In this document: positions 36,115-44,090 of the stretch, piece after piece | How positions within the stretch are numbered: position 1 is the stretch's first letter | How the letters are laid out: each line of letters begins with the position of its first letter | Assembly (NCBI GenBank): GCA_027484025.1 | Contig: JAIXTI010000205.1 | Span: 1-51,058 of the forward strand | Direction of reading: 5' to 3' | From: a bacterium | GTDB taxonomy: Bacteria > Gemmatimonadota > Gemmatimonadetes > Gemmatimonadales > Gemmatimonadaceae | Length of the DNA: 51,058 bases | Program-made: the position numbers and the translations under genes | Notes under the pieces: model-generated | Told to the model about the DNA's origin: nothing | Seen by the model: the letters and a program-made list of their open reading frames with translations, nothing else | Databases searched by the model: none

Positions 36115-37037
36115 GTGAAGCATTCGATAACGCCGTCCCCGCCGGCCGTCCGCGCGACGACGCCGACCGGCTGGAGCGCCACGAGGCGCTGGCGTCACTA
36201 TTGGCCGCCTTCGTCGACGGCGAGCTTCCCCCCGAGACGGCTTCGCAAATCGAAGCACATCTCCTCGGGTGCGGCCGCTGTCGTCGCGAGGTCACCTTGC
36301 ATCGTTCCGTCGCCGCCGGCCTTGGCCAAGTGCGCGGTCCGGTCGCGTCGGCGGCATTCCACACACGATTGCGGCAGGCCGTCGCCTCGGCACCGGTAGC
36401 TCCGGCGGCGTCGGCGGTCGTCTCGGCGCCCGCAAGCCCAATCGAGGCACAGCGCCCCCGATGGCGGCCGCTGCTCGTGGCTGCTGCGGTGCTGACGCTG
36501 GTCGCCCTCGGCGCGCCGCTGCTCCGTTGGACCGCTGTACTTCGGGATGGCACTCCGGCGCCGGGCGACGTGCGCGCTGGTGTCGCCGGCAGCGGCGTCG
36601 CAACCACGGTGCTACTGTCCTCCACGGTCGGCCTCTTCGACTCACTGGCGCAGCACTACCGCGAGACGGCGGTCCGCGACCTTCCCGGTCGCGCCCGTGA
36701 TCTCGAAGTCGTCCGCCGCGCCGTCGGCGTCCCGGTCACACCGCTGCCGCCCTCGTCGGCCGAACTCGTTGGAGCCTGGACGAGTACCCTCGATGGCGAA
36801 CTCGTTGGCGTCCTCGCCTATCGCTGGCGTGACCGGCTGCTCGTGCAGTACCTCGTTCCCGATGCACTCGTCTTCCGCTCGGCTGCCGTGCGAGCCGCGT
36901 TGGCCCAAGGCCGTCCTGTTGGCGCCGAGCAGGAGGCGCTGACGCTGCTCGGCTGGGTGCAGCCGCACGGTATGGCCGTCCTGGTGGCGCCGGCCTCTCG
37001 CCGCGAACTGGCGTCACTATCCCCCGTTGTTCCATAA
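36111..37037 (+). CDS. Membrane anti-sigma factor with zinc-finger (ZAS) domain
   Basis: A 308-residue anti-sigma factor. The N-terminal cytoplasmic domain (about 22-75) contains H50, C54 and C57 (HLLGCGRC), the HxxxCxxC zinc-binding anti-sigma motif of the zf-HC2 type. A transmembrane helix lies at about 120-138, followed by a C-terminal extracytoplasmic domain of about 160 residues with no recognised family, possibly the signal-sensing part. The ATG is fused to the sigma-factor stop. This is the common layout in which regulated proteolysis or redox change at the zinc site frees the sigma factor. Confidence 0.9.
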   Translation: MSEAFDNAVPAGRPRDDADRLERHEALASLLAAFVDGELPPETASQIEAHLLGCGRCRREVTLHRSVAAGLGQVRGPVASAAFHTRLRQAVASAPVAPAASAVVSAPASPIEAQRPRWRPLLVAAAVLTLVALGAPLLRWTAVLRDGTPAPGDVRAGVAGSGVATTVLLSSTVGLFDSLAQHYRETAVRDLPGRARDLEVVRRAVGVPVTPLPPSSAELVGAWTSTLDGELVGVLAYRWRDRLLVQYLVPDALVFRSAAVRAALAQGRPVGAEQEALTLLGWVQPHGMAVLVAPASRRELASLSPVVP

Positions 37038-37121
37038 GCCGTATGGTACGGCGGCTGTGCGCTGCGTCACCATCGGGTGGCCTGCATTGCCAAGTTGGGT
37101 CGCGGGCCGCCTATTGGTGGC

Positions 37122-38498
37122 GTGACCGCTCAATCATTCCTGCCTTTCGCGCGTCGTCGAGCACGCGTACTGCTGGCGGCAGTCGTCGCGCTGCTGCCGA
37201 GCACGCAATTGTCGGCGCAACAACGCGACAGCACAACGCGCGACAGCAGCGGGTTGTCGCTCGACTCGCTGGCCGCGCGACTCGCGCGCACCGACGCGGC
37301 GCTTCGTGTCCTCCAGCAGCAGCTGGCGACCGAGTCCTCCACGCAAGTGCGCCTGCGTTCGCGCATTCAGCTCGATCTGTCGGCCCGACTCATCGTCAAT
37401 GGCAGTCTCACGACTGGCGCGGTCTCGAATGCGGAAGTGCCGGGCTTCGCGCTTCCTGCGCGTATCCCCAACGCGATTCCTGGGACGACCGCGCGCGTGT
37501 TCGGCCTCTCCATGCGGCAGTCGCTGTTGGGAGCCAGCGCGAGCGTGGACAGCATCGCCGGTGCCACCCTCGTGGCCGATTTCGAGCTCGACTTCTTCTC
37601 GCGCGCGCTCGACGCCAATCCGCCGCTCTTTCCCGAGCCGCGACTGCGCACGGCCCGCGTCTTCCTGGTGTGGCCGCGCACCGAACTCATGCTGGGTACC
37701 GATACCCCGCTCATCTCCGACTTGAACCCCATCAGCGCGGCCGGCGTCGGCATCCCTGTTTTTGCCGCGGCGGGCAATCTCTGGAACTGGTTGCCGCAGC
37801 TGCGAGTGTCGCGCACCGTGTGGTCCGGTCCGGCCGACTGGTCGCTGGCGGTGCAGGGGGCTGTCATGTCGCCCAACGCCAGCGATCGCGCGGTGGCAAA
37901 TCCGCAGGGAGCCGATATCGGCCAGGCAAGCGGTCGCCCGGCCTTCGAGTCGCGACTGCGGCTGCGTCGCGGCGAGGCGCTCGATGAACGGCCCGCGCAA
38001 GGCGTGTGGAGCTCGGGATTCGAACTGGGCATCGGTGCGCACCGGAGCTGGGTGCGGCCGGGGGCAGACACGCTGCTGCGCAGCACGGCCATCAGTGCGG
38101 ACCTGCGAATGAGCCTCGGCCACGGATTGGAGCTGCGCGGCGAGGCCTATCAGGGGCGGCTGCTGCGGGGCTTGGGCGGTGCGGCGATTGGCCAGAACTT
38201 CGGCACGCTCGGCGTGCCTGCCACGGAAACCGGCGTCCCGCTGTCGAACAGCGCCGGCTGGATGCAACTCAATGCGCAGTGGCATCCGTCGTGGATTACC
38301 GGACTTGGCTGCGGCACTGACCGCGTGCACGGTTCTCGTGCCGATCGTCGGCGAAACAGCGCCTGTGCGGCCCACGCGAGTTGGCGTCCCGTGCAGCCGC
38401 TGCTCATGACGGTGGAGTATCGACGCTTTGCCACTCGCTTCGCCGACGGTCTGCGTCGCGCCGGCCACTGGAACATCGGATTCGGCATCGACCTGTGA
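37122..38498 (+). CDS. Predicted outer-membrane beta-barrel protein (porin-like)
   Basis: A 458-residue exported protein. A basic n-region and hydrophobic core end near STQLSAQQ (about residue 33). A short helical, coiled-coil-like stretch follows (LDSLAARLARTDAALRVLQQQLA), as in some trimeric or periplasm-spanning porins. The rest is a beta-rich barrel with RTARVFLVWPRTELMLGTDTP and closing short strands (MTVEYRRF, NIGFGIDL). I prefer GTG 37122; GTG 37077 is also in frame. A small hairpin (37038-37052) lies between it and the anti-sigma gene. Its stop overlaps the GTG of the cupredoxin gene, which ties the two functions together. Substrate unknown; copper or redox cofactor passage is only a guess from context. 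Confidence 0.72.
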   Translation: MTAQSFLPFARRRARVLLAAVVALLPSTQLSAQQRDSTTRDSSGLSLDSLAARLARTDAALRVLQQQLATESSTQVRLRSRIQLDLSARLIVNGSLTTGAVSNAEVPGFALPARIPNAIPGTTARVFGLSMRQSLLGASASVDSIAGATLVADFELDFFSRALDANPPLFPEPRLRTARVFLVWPRTELMLGTDTPLISDLNPISAAGVGIPVFAAAGNLWNWLPQLRVSRTVWSGPADWSLAVQGAVMSPNASDRAVANPQGADIGQASGRPAFESRLRLRRGEALDERPAQGVWSSGFELGIGAHRSWVRPGADTLLRSTAISADLRMSLGHGLELRGEAYQGRLLRGLGGAAIGQNFGTLGVPATETGVPLSNSAGWMQLNAQWHPSWITGLGCGTDRVHGSRADRRRNSACAAHASWRPVQPLLMTVEYRRFATRFADGLRRAGHWNIGFGIDL

Positions 38499-39214
38499 CG
38501 ACCTGTCGCCGGATGTTGCCCCCGCATGCCCAGACACTCGTTCGCGTCCTCGCACCGCTGGGCGCCGCCGTGATGCTGTCGTCATCGGTGTTGCGCGCGC
38601 AGGGCGCGGTGAGCGGGCAGATTCGCCTGATCGACCGACCCGGTGTAAGCGCGGGGTCGCTTCGGGACGTAGTGCTTTCGCTCGAACCCGAACGGCCGAC
38701 GTCCGCTCCCGCGTGGCTCTCCAAGGTGTCCGTGGGGATGAAGCAGCGCGAGTTCGAGCCCCACGTGCAGATCGTTGCTGCCGGTGGGTCCGTGGCGTAT
38801 CCGAATCAGGATCCATTCAGCCACAACGTCTTTTCGAACTCATCGCTCGGCGCGTTCGACCTTGGGCTGTATCGCTCCGGCAAGACTCGCGCGGCGACCT
38901 TCACGTCGCCGGGTGTGTATGCGGTGTATTGCAACATCCATGCACGCATGGTGAACTACGTCATCGCCGTACGCACGCCGTACGTCACCCGCGCACAGGG
39001 CAACGGGACCTTCTCCATTGAGCGTGTTCCCGCGGGCAACTACACGTTGCGCGTCTGGCACGAGCGCGCCAGCGAGCACGTCGAAGTGCTGCGAGTGCCG
39101 GCCGAGGGGCTCACATCGGTTACGCTGGCGCTCGACGCTCGCGGCTACACGCCCTCGGCACATACCAACAAGTTCGGCCAACCGTACGCGGCCACCCGCG
39201 CCGACCGGTACTGA
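38495..39214 (+). CDS. Periplasmic plastocyanin-like type-1 copper protein
   Basis: A 239-residue exported protein. The signal peptide ends near VLRAQ (about residue 36). The cupredoxin domain (about 80-165) has the type-1 copper ligand set H110 (FSHNVF) and C146, H149, M152 in YCNIHARM. A second beta-sandwich, similar to carboxypeptidase-regulatory or Ig-like modules, closes the chain (about 168-213; GTFSIERVPAGNYTLRVWHE). Proteins like this are often labelled methylamine utilisation proteins, but no amine dehydrogenase is present here. The start is GTG 38495, fused to the porin stop; ATG 38513 is an alternative. The sensor kinase starts 14 bp later. Confidence 0.82.
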   Translation: MTTCRRMLPPHAQTLVRVLAPLGAAVMLSSSVLRAQGAVSGQIRLIDRPGVSAGSLRDVVLSLEPERPTSAPAWLSKVSVGMKQREFEPHVQIVAAGGSVAYPNQDPFSHNVFSNSSLGAFDLGLYRSGKTRAATFTSPGVYAVYCNIHARMVNYVIAVRTPYVTRAQGNGTFSIERVPAGNYTLRVWHERASEHVEVLRVPAEGLTSVTLALDARGYTPSAHTNKFGQPYAATRADRY

Positions 39215-39228
39215 GCCGCATTGCGCCA

Positions 39229-41436
39229 ATGAGTGTGCTCCCAAGGATGCAGCCATGGCAACGCCTGTCGTGGCGTGTCTTCTGGGGGACCATGTTGTTG
39301 GTCATCGTGTTGCTATTGGTAGTACTCACGTTGGCAACGACCGGCGCCCGAAGAAGCGCGCGCGCCACCGCACAACGCTCTCTCGAGCAGTCCGCCGATC
39401 TCGTCGCGCAACTCCTCGCCGGCCGTGGACGCAGTCTCGGTGGCGGAGCGCGCGTCTTCGTGCAAGGGCCGTACTTCCGCACGCTCGTGGCGGAGCAACG
39501 ACGCGACGATATCCTCGATCAGACGTTCGAGGCCGCGGAGCAGCTGGAGGCTTCGTGGGTCTTCATCACGAACGATGAAGGCACGCTGGTCGCGAAGTCC
39601 GACGAACCGTCGGCATTCGGTGAGTCATTGGCAGAGGTTCCCCTGATTTCGTCGGCGCTGCGTGGGCAGATCACGTCCGGCTTCGGTGGCTCCGGCGACT
39701 CACTGCTCTTTCAGGCAACGGCCGTGCCGATCGCAGCACCGGGCGGCATGCCGTTCGGCGTACTGGTCGCGACGCGCATTCTCGACAGTCTCGCGGCCTC
39801 CGACATTGCGCTGGCCACCAATACCGGCGTCTTCTTCTTCGTGCGCGATGCGGCGGGCGACGCGCGCATTGCCGCGGCCAGTGTCGCCGGGACACCGTCG
39901 CTTCGTCAGGAATTGTCATCCGCGATCGTCCGCGCGCTCAACGCCTCTCGCGCCAGCGCGCCCATAGAGCTGACTGACGGGCGCGGCCATCATGAGTTCG
40001 CACATGGCGGACGGAGTTGGCTCTGGTACAGCGCCCCGCTCGCGACCGCCGGCGGGTCACCCGTCGGAGGCTACGTCGTCGTGCGCCCCGCGGACGACGC
40101 GCTGGCGACCCTTGCGCCCGTCAAGCAGTCACTCGCCCTCGCGGCGATCGTCGGGATACTCTGCGCATTCGTGGCGGCCACGCTCACTGCGCAGCTGATT
40201 GCGCGTCCCGTGGCGCAGCTGGCCGAGCAGGTGGCCGCGCTCGTGGAGCAGGGAGAGCTGGCGTCTGCCGGTACCCCGTCGTCCTTCGATGCCGAGTCGC
40301 CTTTGGCGCCCGCCGAGATAACGGCGCTTGTTGGGGCCGTCGATGCGCTGGTGCGCAGCAGTCATGATCAGGATCTCCTGCGTCCGCTCATTGCCGCCGT
40401 GCCGGACGGGGGCGCCGCTGCAGACCGGGCGACGTCGCGCGATGCGCACGGGCCGTCTGCGGCGGCCGCAGCGCCGCGCGTGCGAACACTGACCTTTCGC
40501 GCGCCGCTGACCGAGCACACGTCGCGCTCCCCGATGGGCCGACTGCTCGCGCAACGTTATCGGCTCGACGCGGAGGTCGGCCATGGGGGCTTGGGGACCG
40601 TCTACCGTGCCCACGATGTGGTCCTCGATGAGACCGTCGCCATCAAGCTGTTGCGCCCCGAAGCGATGGGCGGAGCGAGCGACAGTGCGACGCTCATGGC
40701 GGCGGAAGTCCGCTTGGCACGACGGGTGACCCACCGACACGTCGTGCGGCTGCACGATATCGGCGATGCCGACGGAGAACCGTTCATCAGCATGGAGTAC
40801 GTCGACGGCGTGTCGCTGGCGCAGCTCATTGCGGCGCACGGATCACTCACGCCACGTGTGGTCGCCGCGCTCGCCCGGCAGCTGCTGCGCGGGTTGGCGG
40901 CGGCGCACGCACAGGGCGTCGTGCATGGTGACATCAAGCCGCACAATCTTCTGGTATCGCGCGCGGGCATCCTCAAGGTGAGCGACTTCGGTCTCGCCCG
41001 CCTGGTTCGCGCGGAATGGCGGAGTGGCGGCGGCGCGAGTGTCGTCGGCGACGTGATCAGCGGACGCCTGCATGGCGCGAGCATGGGAACACCCGAGTAC
41101 ATGGCGCCCGAGTTACTGGTCGGCGAGGAGCCGTCGCCGGCCTCCGACTGCTATTCGGCGGGACTCGTACTGCACGAGTGTCTGGTGGGCGGGACCCCGT
41201 TCTCCGCGCATACGCCAGTCGGCCTGATCGGCGCCAAGCTGCAGCCGACACCACCGCGCGTTACGCGCATCACTCCGCTGGCGGCCGAGTCGGTGCGACG
41301 GCAACATCGGGTACCGCCGGCCGTCGAGGCGCTGGTTGGTCGCATGACCGCGTCCGACGCGACGCAACGCCCCACCGATCTGGCGCGGCTCATCAGCGCA
41401 TGGCAGCGGGTGGAAACGGGTCTCACGCTCTCGTGA
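39229..41436 (+). CDS. Membrane sensor with C-terminal Ser/Thr protein kinase
   Basis: A 735-residue protein with a chemoreceptor-like layout and a kinase output. TM1 (about 18-38), a periplasmic cache-like sensor (about 40-298; DDILDQTFEAAEQLEASWVFITNDEGTLVAKSDEP), TM2 (about 301-323) and a HAMP-like segment (about 324-375) precede the kinase domain (about 444-725). The kinase keeps the glycine loop (GHGGLGTVY), VAIKLL lysine (K473), catalytic D568 in HGDIKPHN and SDFGLAR with D586. HGD in place of HRD makes it a non-RD kinase. In PknB-type kinases the order is reversed, with the kinase N-terminal. It follows the cupredoxin by 14 bp and may read its redox or copper state. Confidence 0.85.
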   Translation: MSVLPRMQPWQRLSWRVFWGTMLLVIVLLLVVLTLATTGARRSARATAQRSLEQSADLVAQLLAGRGRSLGGGARVFVQGPYFRTLVAEQRRDDILDQTFEAAEQLEASWVFITNDEGTLVAKSDEPSAFGESLAEVPLISSALRGQITSGFGGSGDSLLFQATAVPIAAPGGMPFGVLVATRILDSLAASDIALATNTGVFFFVRDAAGDARIAAASVAGTPSLRQELSSAIVRALNASRASAPIELTDGRGHHEFAHGGRSWLWYSAPLATAGGSPVGGYVVVRPADDALATLAPVKQSLALAAIVGILCAFVAATLTAQLIARPVAQLAEQVAALVEQGELASAGTPSSFDAESPLAPAEITALVGAVDALVRSSHDQDLLRPLIAAVPDGGAAADRATSRDAHGPSAAAAAPRVRTLTFRAPLTEHTSRSPMGRLLAQRYRLDAEVGHGGLGTVYRAHDVVLDETVAIKLLRPEAMGGASDSATLMAAEVRLARRVTHRHVVRLHDIGDADGEPFISMEYVDGVSLAQLIAAHGSLTPRVVAALARQLLRGLAAAHAQGVVHGDIKPHNLLVSRAGILKVSDFGLARLVRAEWRSGGGASVVGDVISGRLHGASMGTPEYMAPELLVGEEPSPASDCYSAGLVLHECLVGGTPFSAHTPVGLIGAKLQPTPPRVTRITPLAAESVRRQHRVPPAVEALVGRMTASDATQRPTDLARLISAWQRVETGLTLS

Positions 41437-41528
41437 CGAACCGCCGGGAATAAACGGAGAGCCCATCCCGTCCGCGATGTGTGAGGCGCATGGTGCGCCG
41501 CGTGGTCACCTTTGCCGGAGAGATGCTG

Positions 41529-42854
41529 ATGTTGTCATCGCGACAGTGGGTTGGAGCAGGGGCCACGCGGGCTCTTGGTGCAGGACTGGTGTTGGCGCTG
41601 TCGGCGTGCGGTGGCAGTGACAGCGGCGGCACGACTCCGGCGCCGGTGGCTGCCACCGTGGCCGTGACGGCGGCGACGACCGGCACACTCGTCAGTGTCG
41701 GAGACACCCGGCAGCTCACCGCGGCCGTGGCGGCGGCGAACGGGACCGCGATCGCCGCGCCGTCCGTCACGTGGACCACCAGCGATGCCAACGTCGCCAC
41801 GGTTGCCGGTACCGGCATCAGCGCCACCGTCACGGCAACCGGAAATGGCTCCGCGACGATCACGGCAACGAGCGGGGCGGTCAACGGCACCGTACAGGTA
41901 CAAGTGGCGCAGCGATTGGCCGCGGTGACCGCAACGACGACGGCGACCAGTCTCAGCATTGGCGCCACGGCTCCGCTCACTGTCACCGCACGCGACGCGC
42001 GTGGTGTGGCGATCGCCGGAGTCACTGGAGCCACTTTTGCCACTGGCGATCGGACGCGTGCGCTCGTGAGTGATGCCGGCGTCGTCACCGCCATCGCGCC
42101 AGGCGCCACGACCATCACCACCTCGCTGACGCGCGATGGGGTGACCGTTACGGCCAACAGCTCGGTGACCGTGAACGCGCCCGTGTCAGCTGCCGCGACA
42201 GCCGCGGTGCAGGCGACCGACGCGAATGTATTCACGCCACCGACCATTACCGTCGCAGAGGGCGGTACGGTCACGTGGAGCTTCGGTGGCATCGGCCACA
42301 ACGTCGTCTTTCAGTCTGCCGGCTCGCCCACCAATGTGGCCGTCACCTCGTCGGCAACGGCCGCGCGTGTCTTCGCCACGGCCGGCAGTTATCCGTATGC
42401 GTGCACGCTGCATGCGGGCATGACTGGCACGGTGAACGTCGTGGCCAACGCGTTGTTCACGCAAATGAACGGCGCGAACGAACGCCCTACTGCCGTACCC
42501 ACCACCGCGAACGGGGCGGCGGTGTTCACGCGAAGCGGCAGCACGATCAACTACGTCGTCAGCTATCAGGGCATTGCCAGCAGCCCGACCGGTATGCACA
42601 TCCACGCACCGGCCGGACCGAACAACAACAGCGGCATCATCGTCGATCTCATGCGGACACCGATGGTCGGAACGAACGGCGTGCTCACCGGCAGCTTTAC
42701 GGCGACTGACATTCGCAGCATCGCCGGGCAGCCACCCATCACGCTCGATTCGCTCACCAGCCTGCTGCGCAACGGTCAGGGGTATGTGAACGTGCACTCG
42801 TCGCAGTACCTGGCCGGCGAAATCCGCGGGCAGTTGGCCAACCCGCCCATCTGA
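41529..42854 (+). CDS. Lipoprotein with Ig-like, cupredoxin and CHRD domains
   Basis: A 441-residue lipoprotein. The signal peptide ends in ALSAC (C27). Two bacterial Ig-like (Big2-type) domains follow (about 40-126 and 129-215). A cupredoxin domain (about 230-304) carries all four type-1 copper ligands: H257, C292, H295 and M298 (GHNVVF, YACTLHAGM). The C-terminal CHRD domain (about 312-436) has the family pattern MHIHAPAGPNNNSG and YVNVHSSQYLAGEIRGQL. I prefer ATG 41529 because GGAG lies 8 nt upstream; in-frame GTG 41481 and ATG 41490 lack one. The CHRD-cupredoxin fusion suggests a surface or periplasmic copper protein. Confidence 0.85.
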   Translation: MLSSRQWVGAGATRALGAGLVLALSACGGSDSGGTTPAPVAATVAVTAATTGTLVSVGDTRQLTAAVAAANGTAIAAPSVTWTTSDANVATVAGTGISATVTATGNGSATITATSGAVNGTVQVQVAQRLAAVTATTTATSLSIGATAPLTVTARDARGVAIAGVTGATFATGDRTRALVSDAGVVTAIAPGATTITTSLTRDGVTVTANSSVTVNAPVSAAATAAVQATDANVFTPPTITVAEGGTVTWSFGGIGHNVVFQSAGSPTNVAVTSSATAARVFATAGSYPYACTLHAGMTGTVNVVANALFTQMNGANERPTAVPTTANGAAVFTRSGSTINYVVSYQGIASSPTGMHIHAPAGPNNNSGIIVDLMRTPMVGTNGVLTGSFTATDIRSIAGQPPITLDSLTSLLRNGQGYVNVHSSQYLAGEIRGQLANPPI

Positions 42855-42866
42855 TCGCCAGCGGTG

Positions 42867-43880
42867 TCAGTCGACGAACATCGCGTCGGCGATCGCCGCA
42901 ATCTCTTCCGCATCACGCCAGGCCTCTTCGAGTGCTCGCAACTCGCCCTGCATGGCCTGGCGTTCGGCGTCTTCGTTCATCGCAATCTCGAGGGCGAGTC
43001 GCTCCGTGGGGGTCAGGCCCAGGACTCCCACGTTGTCGTCCCAGAAGATCGCGTTCTTGCGGCGACGCTGCTGACGCATCAAGGCGCTCGTGCGAATGTA
43101 CCGCTCCGCATCACCCGCTTCGGTAATGCGGCGCGTCGCATCCGTGACCTGCAGCCGCGAACCGCCGCGGATGTTCAGGCGGGCCAGCAATGGACTGGCG
43201 ACCTGAACGGCGTGCGCCGCATCGAGATCGAGGACGCCGTCGCCGTGCGCCACTCGCAGACGCCACGGCGATGCGGTATCCCCCGCAATCAACTCCAACC
43301 GCGCCATGTGGCTGAAGCGCAGTGGCCGCAGCACGCCGTCAGGGGTGCGCACATGCGCCACCGGACGGTCGTACTGTAGCCGCGACTCGAGCAGTTCGAG
43401 GGGGCGCTGCACCTGGCGCTGCCAGCGCTTGCTGCTCGTCAACTCATAGGCCACGCCCGCCAGGGCGGCGACGCTACCAACCACCACGGCCGCGCTGGTC
43501 GATATGATCGAGCCCGCGGCCTGCGCGGGCGCCGGCAGATGCAAGCGTCGACGGCGCAACCGTGACCCGTAGCGCCACGCGGCGAACTCAGGACGCAGGG
43601 GGGTCCCCACCCGCACGAGATCCAATCCCTCGGACAACGTGGCCAGGCCGATGTTGTCGGTGCTCACGCGCACCGTCGTGGCGCGAAACAGGCGCTCGCA
43701 CGCCTCGACGGTTTCCCAGCGTTCTTCGAGGGGGGAAAGATTCCAGTTCGTGCAGCTGCGGCAGATCACCCAGAGTCGGCCCCGGTGCTGATCGAACGCC
43801 AGCCGACGCCCCACCGGGAACTGCTCGAGGATCTCGTTGCGGCCCAACCCACTGTGGCAATACAAACAGGTCGAAAACAC
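42867..43880 (-). CDS. Zinc-ribbon membrane protein, unknown function
   Basis: A 337-residue protein I do not recognise. It begins with a probable four-cysteine zinc site, C5-C8 (CLYC) and C40-C43 (CRSC). That N-terminal domain ends in NWNLSPLEERWETVEACERLF. A hydrophobic segment (about 120-146) would make it membrane-bound. The C-terminal half contains a basic then acidic helical region (RQQRRRKNAIFWDDNVGVL, ALEIAMNEDAERQAM). I chose GTG 43880 because AGGGAG lies 8 nt upstream on the minus strand; the longer frame to 43994 runs through the divergent promoter region. It is divergent from the double-Rieske gene. Confidence 0.72.
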   Translation of the reverse strand: MFSTCLYCHSGLGRNEILEQFPVGRRLAFDQHRGRLWVICRSCTNWNLSPLEERWETVEACERLFRATTVRVSTDNIGLATLSEGLDLVRVGTPLRPEFAAWRYGSRLRRRRLHLPAPAQAAGSIISTSAAVVVGSVAALAGVAYELTSSKRWQRQVQRPLELLESRLQYDRPVAHVRTPDGVLRPLRFSHMARLELIAGDTASPWRLRVAHGDGVLDLDAAHAVQVASPLLARLNIRGGSRLQVTDATRRITEAGDAERYIRTSALMRQQRRRKNAIFWDDNVGVLGLTPTERLALEIAMNEDAERQAMQGELRALEEAWRDAEEIAAIADAMFVD

Positions 43881-44090
43881 GGCACACGCTCCCTGGCAGA
43901 CGGAGGGGCGACAAGCTCGCCGACTTCTGACAGTGCGGACCGGAGGTGGAATACTCACCCCGTCTCCAACGCCGCAGACTTTGGAAATGTGCATCCGGTA
44001 CCGTTTCGATGCTACAATTCATGCGTCGGCGCGGTGCGTCCCGCACCACGCACTCTACGTGCGGTAATCCGTTTCCAGCCCAATACGCTC
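43881..44090 (+). promoter_or_regulatory. Divergent promoter region with extended -10 element
   Basis: This 210-bp gap separates two divergently oriented genes and should hold promoters for both. On plus, TGCTACAAT at 44011-44019 is a good extended -10 match (TGnTATAAT with one mismatch) for the double-Rieske gene, with a leader of about 65 nt. No matching -35 box is at the usual distance, as expected for extended -10 promoters. On minus, only the ribosome site of the zinc-ribbon gene is clear. Confidence 0.45.

Noticed and set aside
43785..44090. Upstream extension of the double-Rieske gene
   Set aside because: It would bury the Tat signal about 100 residues inside the protein and cover the divergent promoter region.
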